Below the pieces are notes generated by a model, which made no database searches, was not told the DNA's origin, and saw only the letters and a list, made by a program, of their open reading frames with translations. A DNA stretch of 64,000 bases from SHXO01 sp964523885. GTDB taxonomy: Bacteria; Pseudomonadota; Gammaproteobacteria; Burkholderiales; SHXO01. The position numbers and the translations under genes are program-made. The DNA is taken from the NCBI GenBank assembly GCA_964523885.1, contig CAZFYX010000045.1:1-64000 (forward strand), read 5' to 3'. Every line of letters begins with the position of its first letter. The stretch's first letter is position 1. Positions 1-8,188 of the stretch are shown here, in pieces.

Positions 1-220
1 GGTGGATACCGGTACGCACGGTGACCCCGGTGCGCCCGGGTATGGGGCTGACGCTGACCGAGAGCCGTCAGCGGGCAGCATGACCCAGCATCCTGTTTCC
101 GGACAGAGTGGCGACCCGAGGCCACTGGTGGACCGAGTGTCGCAGCTGGAATCGACGCTGGCGCGGGTCCACAACATCCTTCAGCGGGTGCTTCGAGTCA
201 TCGAACCGAAGCACGGTTGA
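1..220 (+). CDS. C-terminal fragment of an unidentified protein (cut by window edge)
   Basis: The frame is open from the left edge of the window and ends at a TGA at 218-220, so this is most likely the tail of a gene that starts upstream. A GTG at position 2 is just the first possible start inside the window. The visible tail is hydrophilic and ends in a short helix-like stretch with heptad-like hydrophobic spacing (LVDRVSQLESTLARVHNIL), which could form a coiled coil. I do not recognise the family. It is followed by a 93-base gap before the sugar acetyltransferase, so it may be the last gene of an upstream operon. Confidence 0.4.
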   Translation, partial: VDTGTHGDPGAPGYGADADREPSAGSMTQHPVSGQSGDPRPLVDRVSQLESTLARVHNILQRVLRVIEPKHG

Positions 221-313
221 TGACCGCTGATCCGTTATTAATGCTATGACATTCGGTGCCGAGGAAGTGCACTGTATATAGCATCCGACCCATCTGATTT
301 TACGGGTACTGTC

Positions 314-817
314 ATGCCGATATCCGACAGCGTAGTACTGGGAGAGGACGTTCGGATCCACCACCCGTCCCTCGTCAACTTGTACGGATGTCAAGTGGGA
401 GATAGCACGAGGATCGGGGCCTTCGTCGAGGTGCAGAAGAACGCCGTGATCGGGGCTCGCTGCAAGGTTTCGTCGCACACCTTCATCTGCGAAGGGGTGA
501 TCATCGAAGATGAAGTGTTCGTCGGTCATGGTGTCATGTTCACGAACGACCGCTTCCCTCGCGCCACGAATCCGGATGGTTCCGCCCAGACCGAGGCTGA
601 CTGGAAGCTCGAGCGCACGCTGGTCAAGCGGCGGGCGTCCATCGGTTCGAATGCCACGATCCTGTGCGGGATAACGATCGGTGAGGGGGCGCTGGTGGCC
701 GCCGGTGCTGTTGTCACTCGGGATGTTCCCGACTTCGCCGTTGTCGCCGGAGTACCAGCGCGGGTAACCGGCACCCTGGCTGAGCGGGTAGACGCTTGCA
801 CTGCGAAGTCCGCGTGA
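314..817 (+). CDS. WbpD-like left-handed beta-helix sugar N-acetyltransferase
   Basis: Protein of 167 aa made almost entirely of hexapeptide repeats (for example VVLGEDVRI, CQVGDSTRIGAFVEV, IGSNATILCGITIG), ending in the typical VVTRDVPDFAVVAGVPAR closing element. The family transfers an acetyl group from acetyl-CoA to the amino group of a nucleotide sugar in the cytoplasm. WbpD and FdtC/QdtC are the closest types I can name. Next in line are a Gfo/Idh/MocA oxidoreductase and a DegT aminotransferase, so the three together probably make a UDP-acetamido sugar by oxidation, transamination and N-acetylation. The exact product cannot be told from sequence. The same three activities occur again at 36-39 kb in a different arrangement. 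Confidence 0.85.
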   Translation: MPISDSVVLGEDVRIHHPSLVNLYGCQVGDSTRIGAFVEVQKNAVIGARCKVSSHTFICEGVIIEDEVFVGHGVMFTNDRFPRATNPDGSAQTEADWKLERTLVKRRASIGSNATILCGITIGEGALVAAGAVVTRDVPDFAVVAGVPARVTGTLAERVDACTAKSA

Positions 818-867
818 GGACGAAGCGCGAGTTGTCACCGCAAACGAATGAACAAGGATCCAGATCC

Positions 868-1950
868 ATGCTCGACAATGTCGTGAAGGACAAACCCAAT
901 ACCAGCGGTTCAGCCAGGAAAGAGGGTAACGGACGCGCAGTGAGCGTCGGCGTACTGGGTTATGGCTATTGGGGCCCGAACCTGGTGAGGAACTTCGCCG
1001 AGACGCCCGGGATGACTGTCGCTGCGGTAGCGGACCTCGACAGCAAGAAGCTCGAACTGGTTCAGAAGCGCTATCCGGGAATCAAGACGACCTCCCGATT
1101 CCAGGACCTGCTTCAGGATCCCAACATTGACGCCATCGCCCTCGCTACCCCGGTCAGCACCCATTTCGAGCTCGGGATGGCCGCGTTGCGCGCCGGCAAG
1201 CACCTGTGGGTCGAGAAGCCGATGACGGAGACGGCTCTCCAGGCGATGAAACTGCGGGACGAAGCGGCCAAGCGCCAGCGCGTGGTGTTCGTCGACCATA
1301 CGTTCATCTATACCGGGGCGATCCGAAAGATGGCCGAACTGGTCAAGAGCAAGGACCTCGGTGACGTGTACTACTACGACTCGACACGGATCAATCTGGG
1401 GCTATTCCAGCGCGATGTCAACGTGATCTCGGACCTGGCTGTGCACGACTTCTCAATCCTCGATTATCTCCTAGGGGAACACCCTAGTGCGGTATCGGCC
1501 AGTGGCATCAACCACTTCCCGGGAACGCCTGAAAATCTCGCCTACCTCACGCTCTTCTACGACTCTGGCACGATCGCTCATGTGAACGTGAGCTGGCTCG
1601 CCCCGGTCAAGGTAAGGCAGATCCTGATAGGTGGGAGCAAGAAGATGATCATCTACGATGATCTGCAGCCCAGTGAGAAGGTCAAGATCTACGATAAGGG
1701 CATCAGCTTCACGGAGGACCCCAAGCAGATCTATGAGATGCGCGTCGGATACAGGACCGGCGACATGTGGGCCCCCCGGCTGGACGCGACCGAGGCCCTG
1801 AAAATGGGCAGCGAGCAGTTCCTGGATTGCATCCAGCACGGCAAGGCGCCTGAGACCGATGCTCAGATGGGGGTCCGCGTCGTGGAGTTGATCGAGGCCG
1901 CGACCAGTTCGATGCGCGGCCGCGGGGAAACCGTATATCTGCAACGATAA
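868..1950 (+). CDS. Gfo/Idh/MocA-family nucleotide-sugar oxidoreductase (WbpB-like)
   Basis: About 360 aa. The N-terminal Rossmann fold shows VGVLGYGYWGPNLVRNF, and the family EKP motif is present as VEKPMTET; the C-terminal half is the substrate-binding alpha/beta domain. In WbpB/WlbA the enzyme oxidises C3 of a UDP-hexosamine-uronate using NAD. I chose the ATG at 868 because the longer frame starting at 796 would overlap the preceding gene; GTG at 940, right before the Rossmann fold, is another possibility. The aminotransferase follows after 11 bases, so they are surely co-transcribed. Assignment to WbpB rather than another sugar oxidoreductase rests on neighbours. Confidence 0.85.
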   Translation: MLDNVVKDKPNTSGSARKEGNGRAVSVGVLGYGYWGPNLVRNFAETPGMTVAAVADLDSKKLELVQKRYPGIKTTSRFQDLLQDPNIDAIALATPVSTHFELGMAALRAGKHLWVEKPMTETALQAMKLRDEAAKRQRVVFVDHTFIYTGAIRKMAELVKSKDLGDVYYYDSTRINLGLFQRDVNVISDLAVHDFSILDYLLGEHPSAVSASGINHFPGTPENLAYLTLFYDSGTIAHVNVSWLAPVKVRQILIGGSKKMIIYDDLQPSEKVKIYDKGISFTEDPKQIYEMRVGYRTGDMWAPRLDATEALKMGSEQFLDCIQHGKAPETDAQMGVRVVELIEAATSSMRGRGETVYLQR

Positions 1951-1961
1951 GGATAGAGCCA

Positions 1962-3080
1962 GTGATTCCGTTCGTAGACCTGAAAGCCCAATACACGTCC
2001 ATTCGTGAAGAGGTGAATGCGGCCATACAAGGGGTACTGGATTCGTGCCAGTTCACGCTTGGAAGCGAAGTGGTGGCATTTGAGAAGGAGTTCGCGACCT
2101 ATTGCCAGGCCGAACAGGGAATCGGGGTCAACACGGGCACGTCTGCGCTGCACCTGTCGCTCCTTGCCGCCGGAGTCGGATCCGGGGATGAGGTTATTAC
2201 TGTACCGTTCACGTTCGTAGCTACGGTTGCCGCCATCCACTACACTGGGGCCCGGCCGGTTTTCGTGGATATCGACCCGGCATCCTTCACCATGGATCCT
2301 GGCGCGCTCGAGGCAGCCATCACCACCCGGACCAAGGCGATCATCCCGGTGCATCTCTACGGCCAGCCGGCGGATATGGACCCTATCCTGGAGATCGCGC
2401 GCAAGCACAACCTGGTCGTGATCGAGGACGCTGCCCAGGCGCATGGCGCCGAGTACAAGGGGCGGAGGGTCGGCGCCCTGGGCGACATGGCGTGTTTCAG
2501 CTTCTATCCCGGCAAGAATCTGGGCGCCTACGGTGAGGGGGGAATGGTCGTCACGAACAACCCCGACTACACCCGAACCTTGCGCATGCTTCGGGATTGG
2601 GGGGCAGAGCGCAAGTACGAGCATGTACTCAAGGGCTACAACTACAGGCTGGAGGGGATTCAGGGCGCCATCCTGAGAGTGAAGCTGCGTTATCTGGAGC
2701 AGTGGACCGAAGCCAGGCGCGCCGCCGCGGCGCGCTATGACCGCCTGCTGGCCGGGAGCGGCATTCCGACGCCGGTAGCGCGGCCTGATTGCAGGCACGT
2801 CTACCACATCTATGCCATCCGAACCGCCAACCGGGCAGCGTGGCAGCAGGCGCTGCAGGCCCAAGGGGTTCAGTCAGGCATCCATTACCCCATTCCAGTC
2901 CATCTCCTTCCTGCATACGCAGACCTAGGCTACGTGCGTGGACAGTTCCCGCACTCCGAGAAGGCGGCTGCCGAGGTGCTGTCCCTGCCGATGTTCCCCG
3001 AACTTTCCGAAGCCCAGATCGATACCGTTTGCGCCGCAGTCAGGGCCCTCAACACCACCGCTCCCGCCTTGGCTGCTTAA
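1962..3080 (+). CDS. DegT/DnrJ/EryC1/StrS sugar aminotransferase
   Basis: PLP-dependent nucleotide-sugar aminotransferase of 372 aa, the usual length. Visible features are the start signature IPFVDLKAQ, the cofactor-binding VIEDAAQAHG (D156, Q159) and the Schiff-base lysine in FYPGKNLGAYG (K185). It would place an amino group on the keto sugar made by the preceding oxidoreductase, with acetylation by the product of the gene at 314. Start is GTG, with AAGGATAG just upstream. It is less like WbpE than the aminotransferase at 36113, so the two sets may serve different sugars. Confidence 0.9.
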   Translation: MIPFVDLKAQYTSIREEVNAAIQGVLDSCQFTLGSEVVAFEKEFATYCQAEQGIGVNTGTSALHLSLLAAGVGSGDEVITVPFTFVATVAAIHYTGARPVFVDIDPASFTMDPGALEAAITTRTKAIIPVHLYGQPADMDPILEIARKHNLVVIEDAAQAHGAEYKGRRVGALGDMACFSFYPGKNLGAYGEGGMVVTNNPDYTRTLRMLRDWGAERKYEHVLKGYNYRLEGIQGAILRVKLRYLEQWTEARRAAAARYDRLLAGSGIPTPVARPDCRHVYHIYAIRTANRAAWQQALQAQGVQSGIHYPIPVHLLPAYADLGYVRGQFPHSEKAAAEVLSLPMFPELSEAQIDTVCAAVRALNTTAPALAA

Positions 3081-3395
3081 TCCCCGGCCGTGCGGCTTGC
3101 TCCGATGGATTGCGGTTTAGAAAGCTCTGACATTCTGTGACACGACGCACAAGCGTCAGTAGCATCGGTGTCGTGCGGCGGGTACACGCGCATATATGCG
3201 GATGAGCAGCGAGCGATCGCGCATCACCCGTCCTTGAAGATCGAGACCTAGGGAGACGTCCGGAACCACCCCGTTGTTTAGCCTGTTGATCCATCAGTGC
3301 GGGTAAGACGCGACCGGTGTCATGACCGGCGCGCACGTCAAGATGCGATCACGGCTGGCAAGACGCACGGGAGGCGTCAGGACGACAAGACCGAC
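3081..3395 (+). other. Non-coding leader before the sugar transferase
   Basis: 315 bases with no convincing gene. The frame of the next gene is open back to 3297, but that extension is Arg/His/Asp-rich and does not look like protein. There is a small GACGC-ACAA-GCGTC hairpin near 3145. A promoter for the sugar transferase is expected here; I cannot point to clear -35/-10 boxes. Confidence 0.4.
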
Positions 3396-4637
3396 ATGAG
3401 CGCGGAAGAACTGTCAGTTGGTGGCCTCGCATTCCGCCCTAAGCGCGGGCAGACCGGGGGGCGCAAAGCCGATCACTCTGTTTCGGCTGCTGAAGTTGTG
3501 GGCCTGGAGGTGGCGGAGCCCTCCGTCCAATCCATGGAGCGCGCACAGCACGAGCGAACCCGGGCACACCGGGCCGGCGCAGGTTTGCAAGGAATACATG
3601 CGTCGGATGTGCTGACTCGGAGCCGCTTCCTGGACGAATTGAGGCGCGAGAAGCTGCGCAGCGACCGATCCAAGGCGCCGTTGTCCGTGGCCCTCTTCAG
3701 TGGGCCGGACCGGGCGCACATGCAGAACCTGCTTGGGATACTCGGCAGCACCAAGCGTGCGACAGATCTTATCGGTTATCTTGGTAGCGACTGTGTGGCT
3801 GTGCTGCTGGTCGATACCAATGCAGAGGGAGCCAAGTCCCAGACGCACCGCGTGCTCGGCCTTGCCCCGTCCTTGCGGGTTACCTCGGTGACCCGTACCT
3901 ACCCGGACGAGCTGTTCGACCACCTCCTGACCGACGGGCAGCCGCTGCAGGAGTTTGCTCCGTTCTATGATCAGGAAGCGAGCAATGAGCCGGGACAATC
4001 CGGCTACAGCCTCAAGCGTGCGATCGATGTTCTGGGCGCAGCGGCAGGAATCGTAGCGCTGGCGCCCCTGATGCTGGCCACCGCGATTGCGGTTCGCGCG
4101 AGCTCACCGGGACCGGTAATCTTCAAGCAGACGCGAGTGGGCCGCCATGGAATGCCCTTCGCCTTCTACAAGTTCCGCTCGATGTACTGCAATTCGGACG
4201 ACCGCATCCATCGGGATTACGTCGCAAGTCTGATCAAGGGCGATCTCTCAGCAGCAAATCAGGGGGATTCTGACAAGCCGCTCTACAAGCTGAAGGCCGA
4301 TCCCAGGATTACCCGGGTCGGGCGGTTCATTCGCAAGACCAGCATCGACGAGTTGCCGCAGTTGTTCAACGTACTGAAGGGTGACATGAGCCTGGTGGGG
4401 CCGCGCCCGCCGGTGCCCTACGAAGTCGAGAAGTACCAGTCGTGGCACCTTCGCCGGTTGTTCGAAGCACGTCCTGGAATCACCGGGCTCTGGCAAGTCG
4501 AGGGACGGAGCAAGACGTCATTCGACGAGATGGTGCGACTGGATCTGCGCTACATCTCGAACTGCTCGTTGCGCCTGGATCTCAAGATCCTGATAAAGAC
4601 GGTGAAGGTGGTGCTGTGGGACGAAGGGGCGAAGTAG
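3396..4637 (+). CDS. Priming sugar-phosphate transferase with degenerate GGDEF-like N-terminal domain
   Basis: 413 aa from the ATG at 3396. The C-terminal ~210 residues are a bacterial sugar transferase (PF02397 type) that moves a sugar phosphate from a UDP-sugar to undecaprenyl phosphate at the inner membrane and so starts repeat-unit synthesis: one membrane helix near 205-230, then YKFRSM, DELPQLFNVLKGDMSLVGP and PGITGLWQV. The N-terminus lacks the usual four to five helices of WbaP-type enzymes. Instead residues ~71-150 resemble a diguanylate cyclase fold: DVLTRSRFLDELRREK at its start and DLIGYLGSDCVAVLLVD where an active enzyme has GGDEF. The active motif is lost (GSDCV at 130-134). The likely role is regulatory. 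Confidence 0.85.
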   Translation: MSAEELSVGGLAFRPKRGQTGGRKADHSVSAAEVVGLEVAEPSVQSMERAQHERTRAHRAGAGLQGIHASDVLTRSRFLDELRREKLRSDRSKAPLSVALFSGPDRAHMQNLLGILGSTKRATDLIGYLGSDCVAVLLVDTNAEGAKSQTHRVLGLAPSLRVTSVTRTYPDELFDHLLTDGQPLQEFAPFYDQEASNEPGQSGYSLKRAIDVLGAAAGIVALAPLMLATAIAVRASSPGPVIFKQTRVGRHGMPFAFYKFRSMYCNSDDRIHRDYVASLIKGDLSAANQGDSDKPLYKLKADPRITRVGRFIRKTSIDELPQLFNVLKGDMSLVGPRPPVPYEVEKYQSWHLRRLFEARPGITGLWQVEGRSKTSFDEMVRLDLRYISNCSLRLDLKILIKTVKVVLWDEGAK

Positions 4638-4676
4638 GGTAGTAAAGCCAGCACCACCCAGAGAACGCGTCCGAGT

Positions 4677-5354
4677 TCAGACCGCATCTCGGCCGGAGGC
4701 CGAGATGCGAAGCTTCCGTCCGTAGAAGGCTTCAGCGTAGCCGCTGGCAGAGCGACATTCCACCCCGCGCAACCTCAAGATGGCCATGAATGTGTCTGGT
4801 GTAAACCAGTCGCGGCTGGATTGAGAATCATATACCTGCATCAAGGCATCAACCTTCGAGGTGACATCCTCGGCCGACACTGCGACATAGACGTTCGGTT
4901 GGCCCAAGCCGCCGTCCCACTTCGGGACTTCGTACTCGAGCACCACCTGATCCCTGAAAGTACTCCAGACCATCTCGTTGACGATCCGATGGTCCTGGTG
5001 ACGATCCTCACGTTCGTGGCAAAAGATTAGATCTGGCTGAGTAGATTGCTTCAGCGATTCGAAGAACGTCTTCACCTCCCCGTATACGCTTGGGAAACGC
5101 CCGTCTGGAAGGTCCCCGAAGATTAGTACACCGCGGTGGTTTTCGCTGATCAACTTTGCCATTCCCCGCTGCGCTTCTCCGCGTCGCTCACTGTCGCCGC
5201 TGAGCACCGCCCAGTCGATCACCAGAGCCGAGTCCTGACGCTGCAGTGCGCTGAGGGTGGCACCGCAACCGATCTCGATGTCGTCGGCGTGTGCGCCAAC
5301 GCAAAGTATGCGTAGAGGACGTCGCGGTACGCGTTCCAGTAGGAGCTCCAGCAT
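4677..5354 (-). CDS. PIG-L/LmbE-family N-acetyl-sugar deacetylase
   Basis: 225 aa. The family zinc motif AHADD is at residues 21-25 and the partner motif HQDH at 119-122, both intact. PIG-L enzymes remove the acetyl group of N-acetylglucosamine-type sugars or sugar conjugates using zinc. It is the last gene of a minus-strand cassette (8189-9220, 7609-8187, 6179-7579, 5367-6164, this one), separated from the cytidylyltransferase by 12 bases. It converges on the sugar transferase at 4637 with a strong hairpin in its last codons. The substrate is probably the special sugar of the cassette. Confidence 0.88.
   Translation of the reverse strand: MLELLLERVPRRPLRILCVGAHADDIEIGCGATLSALQRQDSALVIDWAVLSGDSERRGEAQRGMAKLISENHRGVLIFGDLPDGRFPSVYGEVKTFFESLKQSTQPDLIFCHEREDRHQDHRIVNEMVWSTFRDQVVLEYEVPKWDGGLGQPNVYVAVSAEDVTSKVDALMQVYDSQSSRDWFTPDTFMAILRLRGVECRSASGYAEAFYGRKLRISASGRDAV
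4683..4709. terminator. Hairpin between convergent genes, probable bidirectional terminator
   Basis: A perfect 12-bp inverted repeat (CGCATCTCGGCC, loop GGA, GGCCGAGATGCG) lies inside the last codons of the PIG-L gene and 45 bases after the stop of the sugar transferase, which runs towards it. The position between two convergent genes fits a terminator. There is no U-run on either side, so it is not a textbook intrinsic terminator. Confidence 0.5.
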
Positions 5355-5366
5355 GGCCGCTTAACG

Positions 5367-6164
5367 CTATGCCGGCGCGTTAGCCGGATGACGCTGCCAG
5401 GTCATCCAGGGACACTGGCCTCGAGCCTCCATGCGGTCGAAGCTGATCTTGTCCTTGAACGTATCCATGCACTGCCAGAACCCGTCCCAGCGGAACGTGA
5501 CCAGCCGGCGCTCGGCGATGAGACGCTGGAAGGGCTTCTCCACCAGCTCGTCGCCTTCCTGGACATAGTCGAAGATGCTCGGCCGCAGCACGAAGTACCC
5601 TCCATTGATCCACAACTGCTGGTCCGGCATGGCCCCCATACCTCTTACCGTTCCGTCCGCGTCCGCGTGCACCGCATGGAAACTCTGGCTGCTGCGGACG
5701 GCCGCGAAGCTTGCAATGCACTTTCGGCTGGAGAAATCAGCGATCTGGCGGTCCAGCGGCAGGTCGGAAAGCCCATCGGCGTAGTTGGCGAGGAATATTT
5801 CCTCCTTCTCAACGTACTTGCGGACGCGCAGGAGGCGTTGACCGATGTTGCTATGCAGGCCCGTATCGACGAACGTGATCTTCCAGTTGTCCAGGTCGCG
5901 CCTGTGCAACTCCACTTCGCCCTTCTGACAGTGGAGGGTGAAGTCATTGGTCATCGCTTCCTGGTAATGGAGGAAGTAGTCCCGAATCAGATCGCCACGG
6001 TAACCCAGGCATAGAATGAACTCGGTATGCCCGTAATGCGCGTAGTAGCGCATGAGATGCCACAGGATCGGTCGATACCCGATATTGACCAATGGTTTGG
6101 GCATCGTATCCGAGTGTTCCCGCAAGCGGGTACCCAGACCCCCACAGAAGAGTACGACTTTCAT
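5367..6164 (-). CDS. rfbF: Glucose-1-phosphate cytidylyltransferase-like nucleotidyltransferase
   Basis: 265 aa nucleotidyltransferase with the start signature CGGLGTRLREHSDTMPKPLV and later WHLMRYYAHYGHTEF, INGGYFVL and FWQCMDTFKD, all typical of RfbF-like enzymes that make CDP-glucose from CTP and glucose-1-phosphate. It sits 14 bases downstream of the DUF4910 gene in the minus-strand cassette. A CDP-glucose 4,6-dehydratase (RfbG), the usual next step, is not in the window, so the activated sugar may not be CDP-glucose or the dehydratase is elsewhere. Confidence 0.85.
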   Translation of the reverse strand: MKVVLFCGGLGTRLREHSDTMPKPLVNIGYRPILWHLMRYYAHYGHTEFILCLGYRGDLIRDYFLHYQEAMTNDFTLHCQKGEVELHRRDLDNWKITFVDTGLHSNIGQRLLRVRKYVEKEEIFLANYADGLSDLPLDRQIADFSSRKCIASFAAVRSSQSFHAVHADADGTVRGMGAMPDQQLWINGGYFVLRPSIFDYVQEGDELVEKPFQRLIAERRLVTFRWDGFWQCMDTFKDKISFDRMEARGQCPWMTWQRHPANAPA

Positions 6165-6178
6165 GTTCTTTTCCCCTT

Positions 6179-7579
6179 TTAACGCGTGCGCTTCACACGC
6201 CCGCTGCTCCCGGCGCTGGCTACGCGCGATCGCGCTTTCCGGGTTCGTAGTGTGGTGCGTGCCGATGCGGTCCTCCTGAATCGGCCTGATTCGGACAGTT
6301 CCCGAAGTAAACCGGCCTCGCTCAATTGGCTCGATGCATCGCGCAACAGGCTGAAATCTAGCCCCGAACGGAGCGAGATATCGAGTGTCGACTTGCTTCC
6401 GTCGGACTGGTTCAGCACCCAGAGCATGGCATGCTCGCGCTCTGCCGGGCTCATGCCCCCCGTCGCGCCGTACAGACCACGCTTGCCCAGGCGTGGCTCG
6501 CCTTTTGGATGCAAGTTGACATAACGTCGGTTATCGTCGAGCACTTGCACGAACAGTCGGCATGCCTCGAGACTGTGCTCCAGGCATTCCGGCTTGATCA
6601 ACGTGAGATCGTCTGCAGACGTGTGGTACTGGGAGTACCCGCCGTTGACCGAACGCGTCAGCCTGCCGACGGGCAGGTTGAAGCCAGGCGAACATAGTTG
6701 TCGCTCGTCATAGCCATAGGGCGAGAATGGAATGACCCGACCGCTACGGTCTGCCTTTCCCAACATGTAGGACGCGACAGCGTCCGTTTCGGTCTCGCCG
6801 CTGCGGCTCAACTTGTAGGTGAGGCTCCCGGGATCACCAAGGAGTCCAAGCACAAGTCCTGCCCGTACCCGGCCCAGCCGACGTTCATTGCGTTTGAGCC
6901 AGCATAGCGAGCCGATGGTTCCTGGCGCGAACACGAAGCGATAGGTGTACCGCCTGGGTTCGCTGGCCACCCAGCTGGCGAGTGATGATGCCACCGCCAT
7001 GCCTGCCGCGTTATCGTTTGCAAGTGAGGGGTGGCAGACATGAGTGAAAAACAGGACTTCTTCCTGGCTGCGACCCGGTATGACGATCTCGCCGTAGGTC
7101 AATGAGCCTGGCGCCAGGCTGGATCTGATCTCGACCCGGTAATCGCCAGGAGCCAGGGCCTGGCGCGCGGAGTGGGACAGACAGAAGCCCCACGTCCGCC
7201 GGTAGTAGCTGGTCCGGTAGGGTATCCACGCGGGCTGATCCGGCAACGAGTGGAGCCGCGCGTCGAGGTCGCGCAGCGGTAGGGTCTGGGCGACGGGTTC
7301 CGAATAGCTGACAAGATGGAGGTTGTGTGCCTGGAAGTCGATTACGCGCTCACCGTTCGGACCGAAGACCGCGGCATCCTCGATGTTCCACTCAAGTGGC
7401 ACTTCCCAATCGAACACCTGGGTGCCAGAAGGGATTTCGGTGATGGCGATCGGGACGTGCCGGGAGAGGATCGCGAGGGATCGACGCACGCCGTCTCCCG
7501 TGATGCTCCGACAGATCGGGTAGAGCTCCGCCGCGAGGGCGTGCAACGCGTTGCCTGAGGTCTGTGCGGCCACTGTCAT
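6179..7579 (-). CDS. DUF4910 / aminopeptidase-like domain protein
   Basis: About 466 aa. The middle contains HVCHPSLANDNAAG and, further on, SPGFNLPVGRLTRS and YHTSADD, which are the metal-binding segments of the DUF4910 (M28-peptidase-like) family; a winged-helix-like region follows at the C-terminus. The family is repeatedly found in sugar cassettes with RfbF-like, RfbC-like and methyltransferase genes, and its reaction is not established as far as I know. The frame is open to 7654, but I prefer ATG at 7579 (TVAAQTSGNALHALA) since the longer form overlaps the upstream gene. The basic Arg-rich tail after residue ~430 looks disordered. Confidence 0.8.
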   Translation of the reverse strand: MTVAAQTSGNALHALAAELYPICRSITGDGVRRSLAILSRHVPIAITEIPSGTQVFDWEVPLEWNIEDAAVFGPNGERVIDFQAHNLHLVSYSEPVAQTLPLRDLDARLHSLPDQPAWIPYRTSYYRRTWGFCLSHSARQALAPGDYRVEIRSSLAPGSLTYGEIVIPGRSQEEVLFFTHVCHPSLANDNAAGMAVASSLASWVASEPRRYTYRFVFAPGTIGSLCWLKRNERRLGRVRAGLVLGLLGDPGSLTYKLSRSGETETDAVASYMLGKADRSGRVIPFSPYGYDERQLCSPGFNLPVGRLTRSVNGGYSQYHTSADDLTLIKPECLEHSLEACRLFVQVLDDNRRYVNLHPKGEPRLGKRGLYGATGGMSPAEREHAMLWVLNQSDGSKSTLDISLRSGLDFSLLRDASSQLSEAGLLRELSESGRFRRTASARTTLRTRKARSRVASAGSSGRVKRTR

Positions 7580-7608
7580 CCCATGGGTCGGCGTTGTCTG
7601 CACACCCG

Positions 7609-8187
7609 TCAGTGGCCGGACTCGGCCCGCTTGCGCAACTCGGCTTCGAAGCAAAGTTGGTCGAAGTCAGGGTACTGGGCATCGCGCTCCGAGATCACGA
7701 TTCCTTCCCGGATGGGCCAGTCGATGCCGAACAGAGGATCGTCCCACCGGAACCCGGCGGCCGACTCTGGGGCATGGAAATCGGTCATCTGATAGAAGAC
7801 CTCGGTTTCGTCCGAGAGGGTCTGAAAGCCGTGGGCCACCCCGTGAGGGATGAACACGGCATCCTGCGTGTTCTCATCCAACTGCACGGAGACATGCTTC
7901 AGGTAGCTGGACGAGTCTGGGCGGAGATCCAGAAGGACATCGAACAGGCTGCCGCGCACGCACCGGACCAGCTTGCCCTCACGGGAGGGGGGCCACTGGA
8001 AATGCATGCCGCGAACGGTTCCCTGCTTCGTGTTGTACGACACGTTCGCTTGCACTACCGCTGATGGAATGCCGGCCGAACTGAACTCGCGTGTACAGAA
8101 CGTACGTGCAAAGAAGCCACGGGAGTCCGCGTGGCGTTCCAGGCGAACCAGAAAGGCACCCGGCAGGGGCAAGGCGTCAATGCGCAT
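7609..8187 (-). CDS. rfbC: dTDP-4-dehydrorhamnose 3,5-epimerase-family protein
   Basis: 192 aa cupin with RfbC motifs: DSRGFFARTF, QANVSYNTKQGTVRGMHFQ, the catalytic-region VRCVRGSLFDVLLDLR and FIPHGVAHGFQ. RfbC-type enzymes epimerise C3 and/or C5 of 4-keto-6-deoxy nucleotide sugars. The gene starts 1 base after the stop of the SDR gene at 8189, so translation is probably coupled. In this cassette it likely acts on a CDP- or other NDP-keto sugar rather than on the rhamnose precursor, because no rmlA, rmlB or rmlD is present. Confidence 0.87.
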   Translation of the reverse strand: MRIDALPLPGAFLVRLERHADSRGFFARTFCTREFSSAGIPSAVVQANVSYNTKQGTVRGMHFQWPPSREGKLVRCVRGSLFDVLLDLRPDSSSYLKHVSVQLDENTQDAVFIPHGVAHGFQTLSDETEVFYQMTDFHAPESAAGFRWDDPLFGIDWPIREGIVISERDAQYPDFDQLCFEAELRKRAESGH

Positions 8188-8188
8188 C

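Noticed and set aside
3396..4637. Active diguanylate cyclase at the N-terminus of the sugar transferase
   Set aside because: The GGDEF motif is replaced by GSDCV, so catalysis is not expected.
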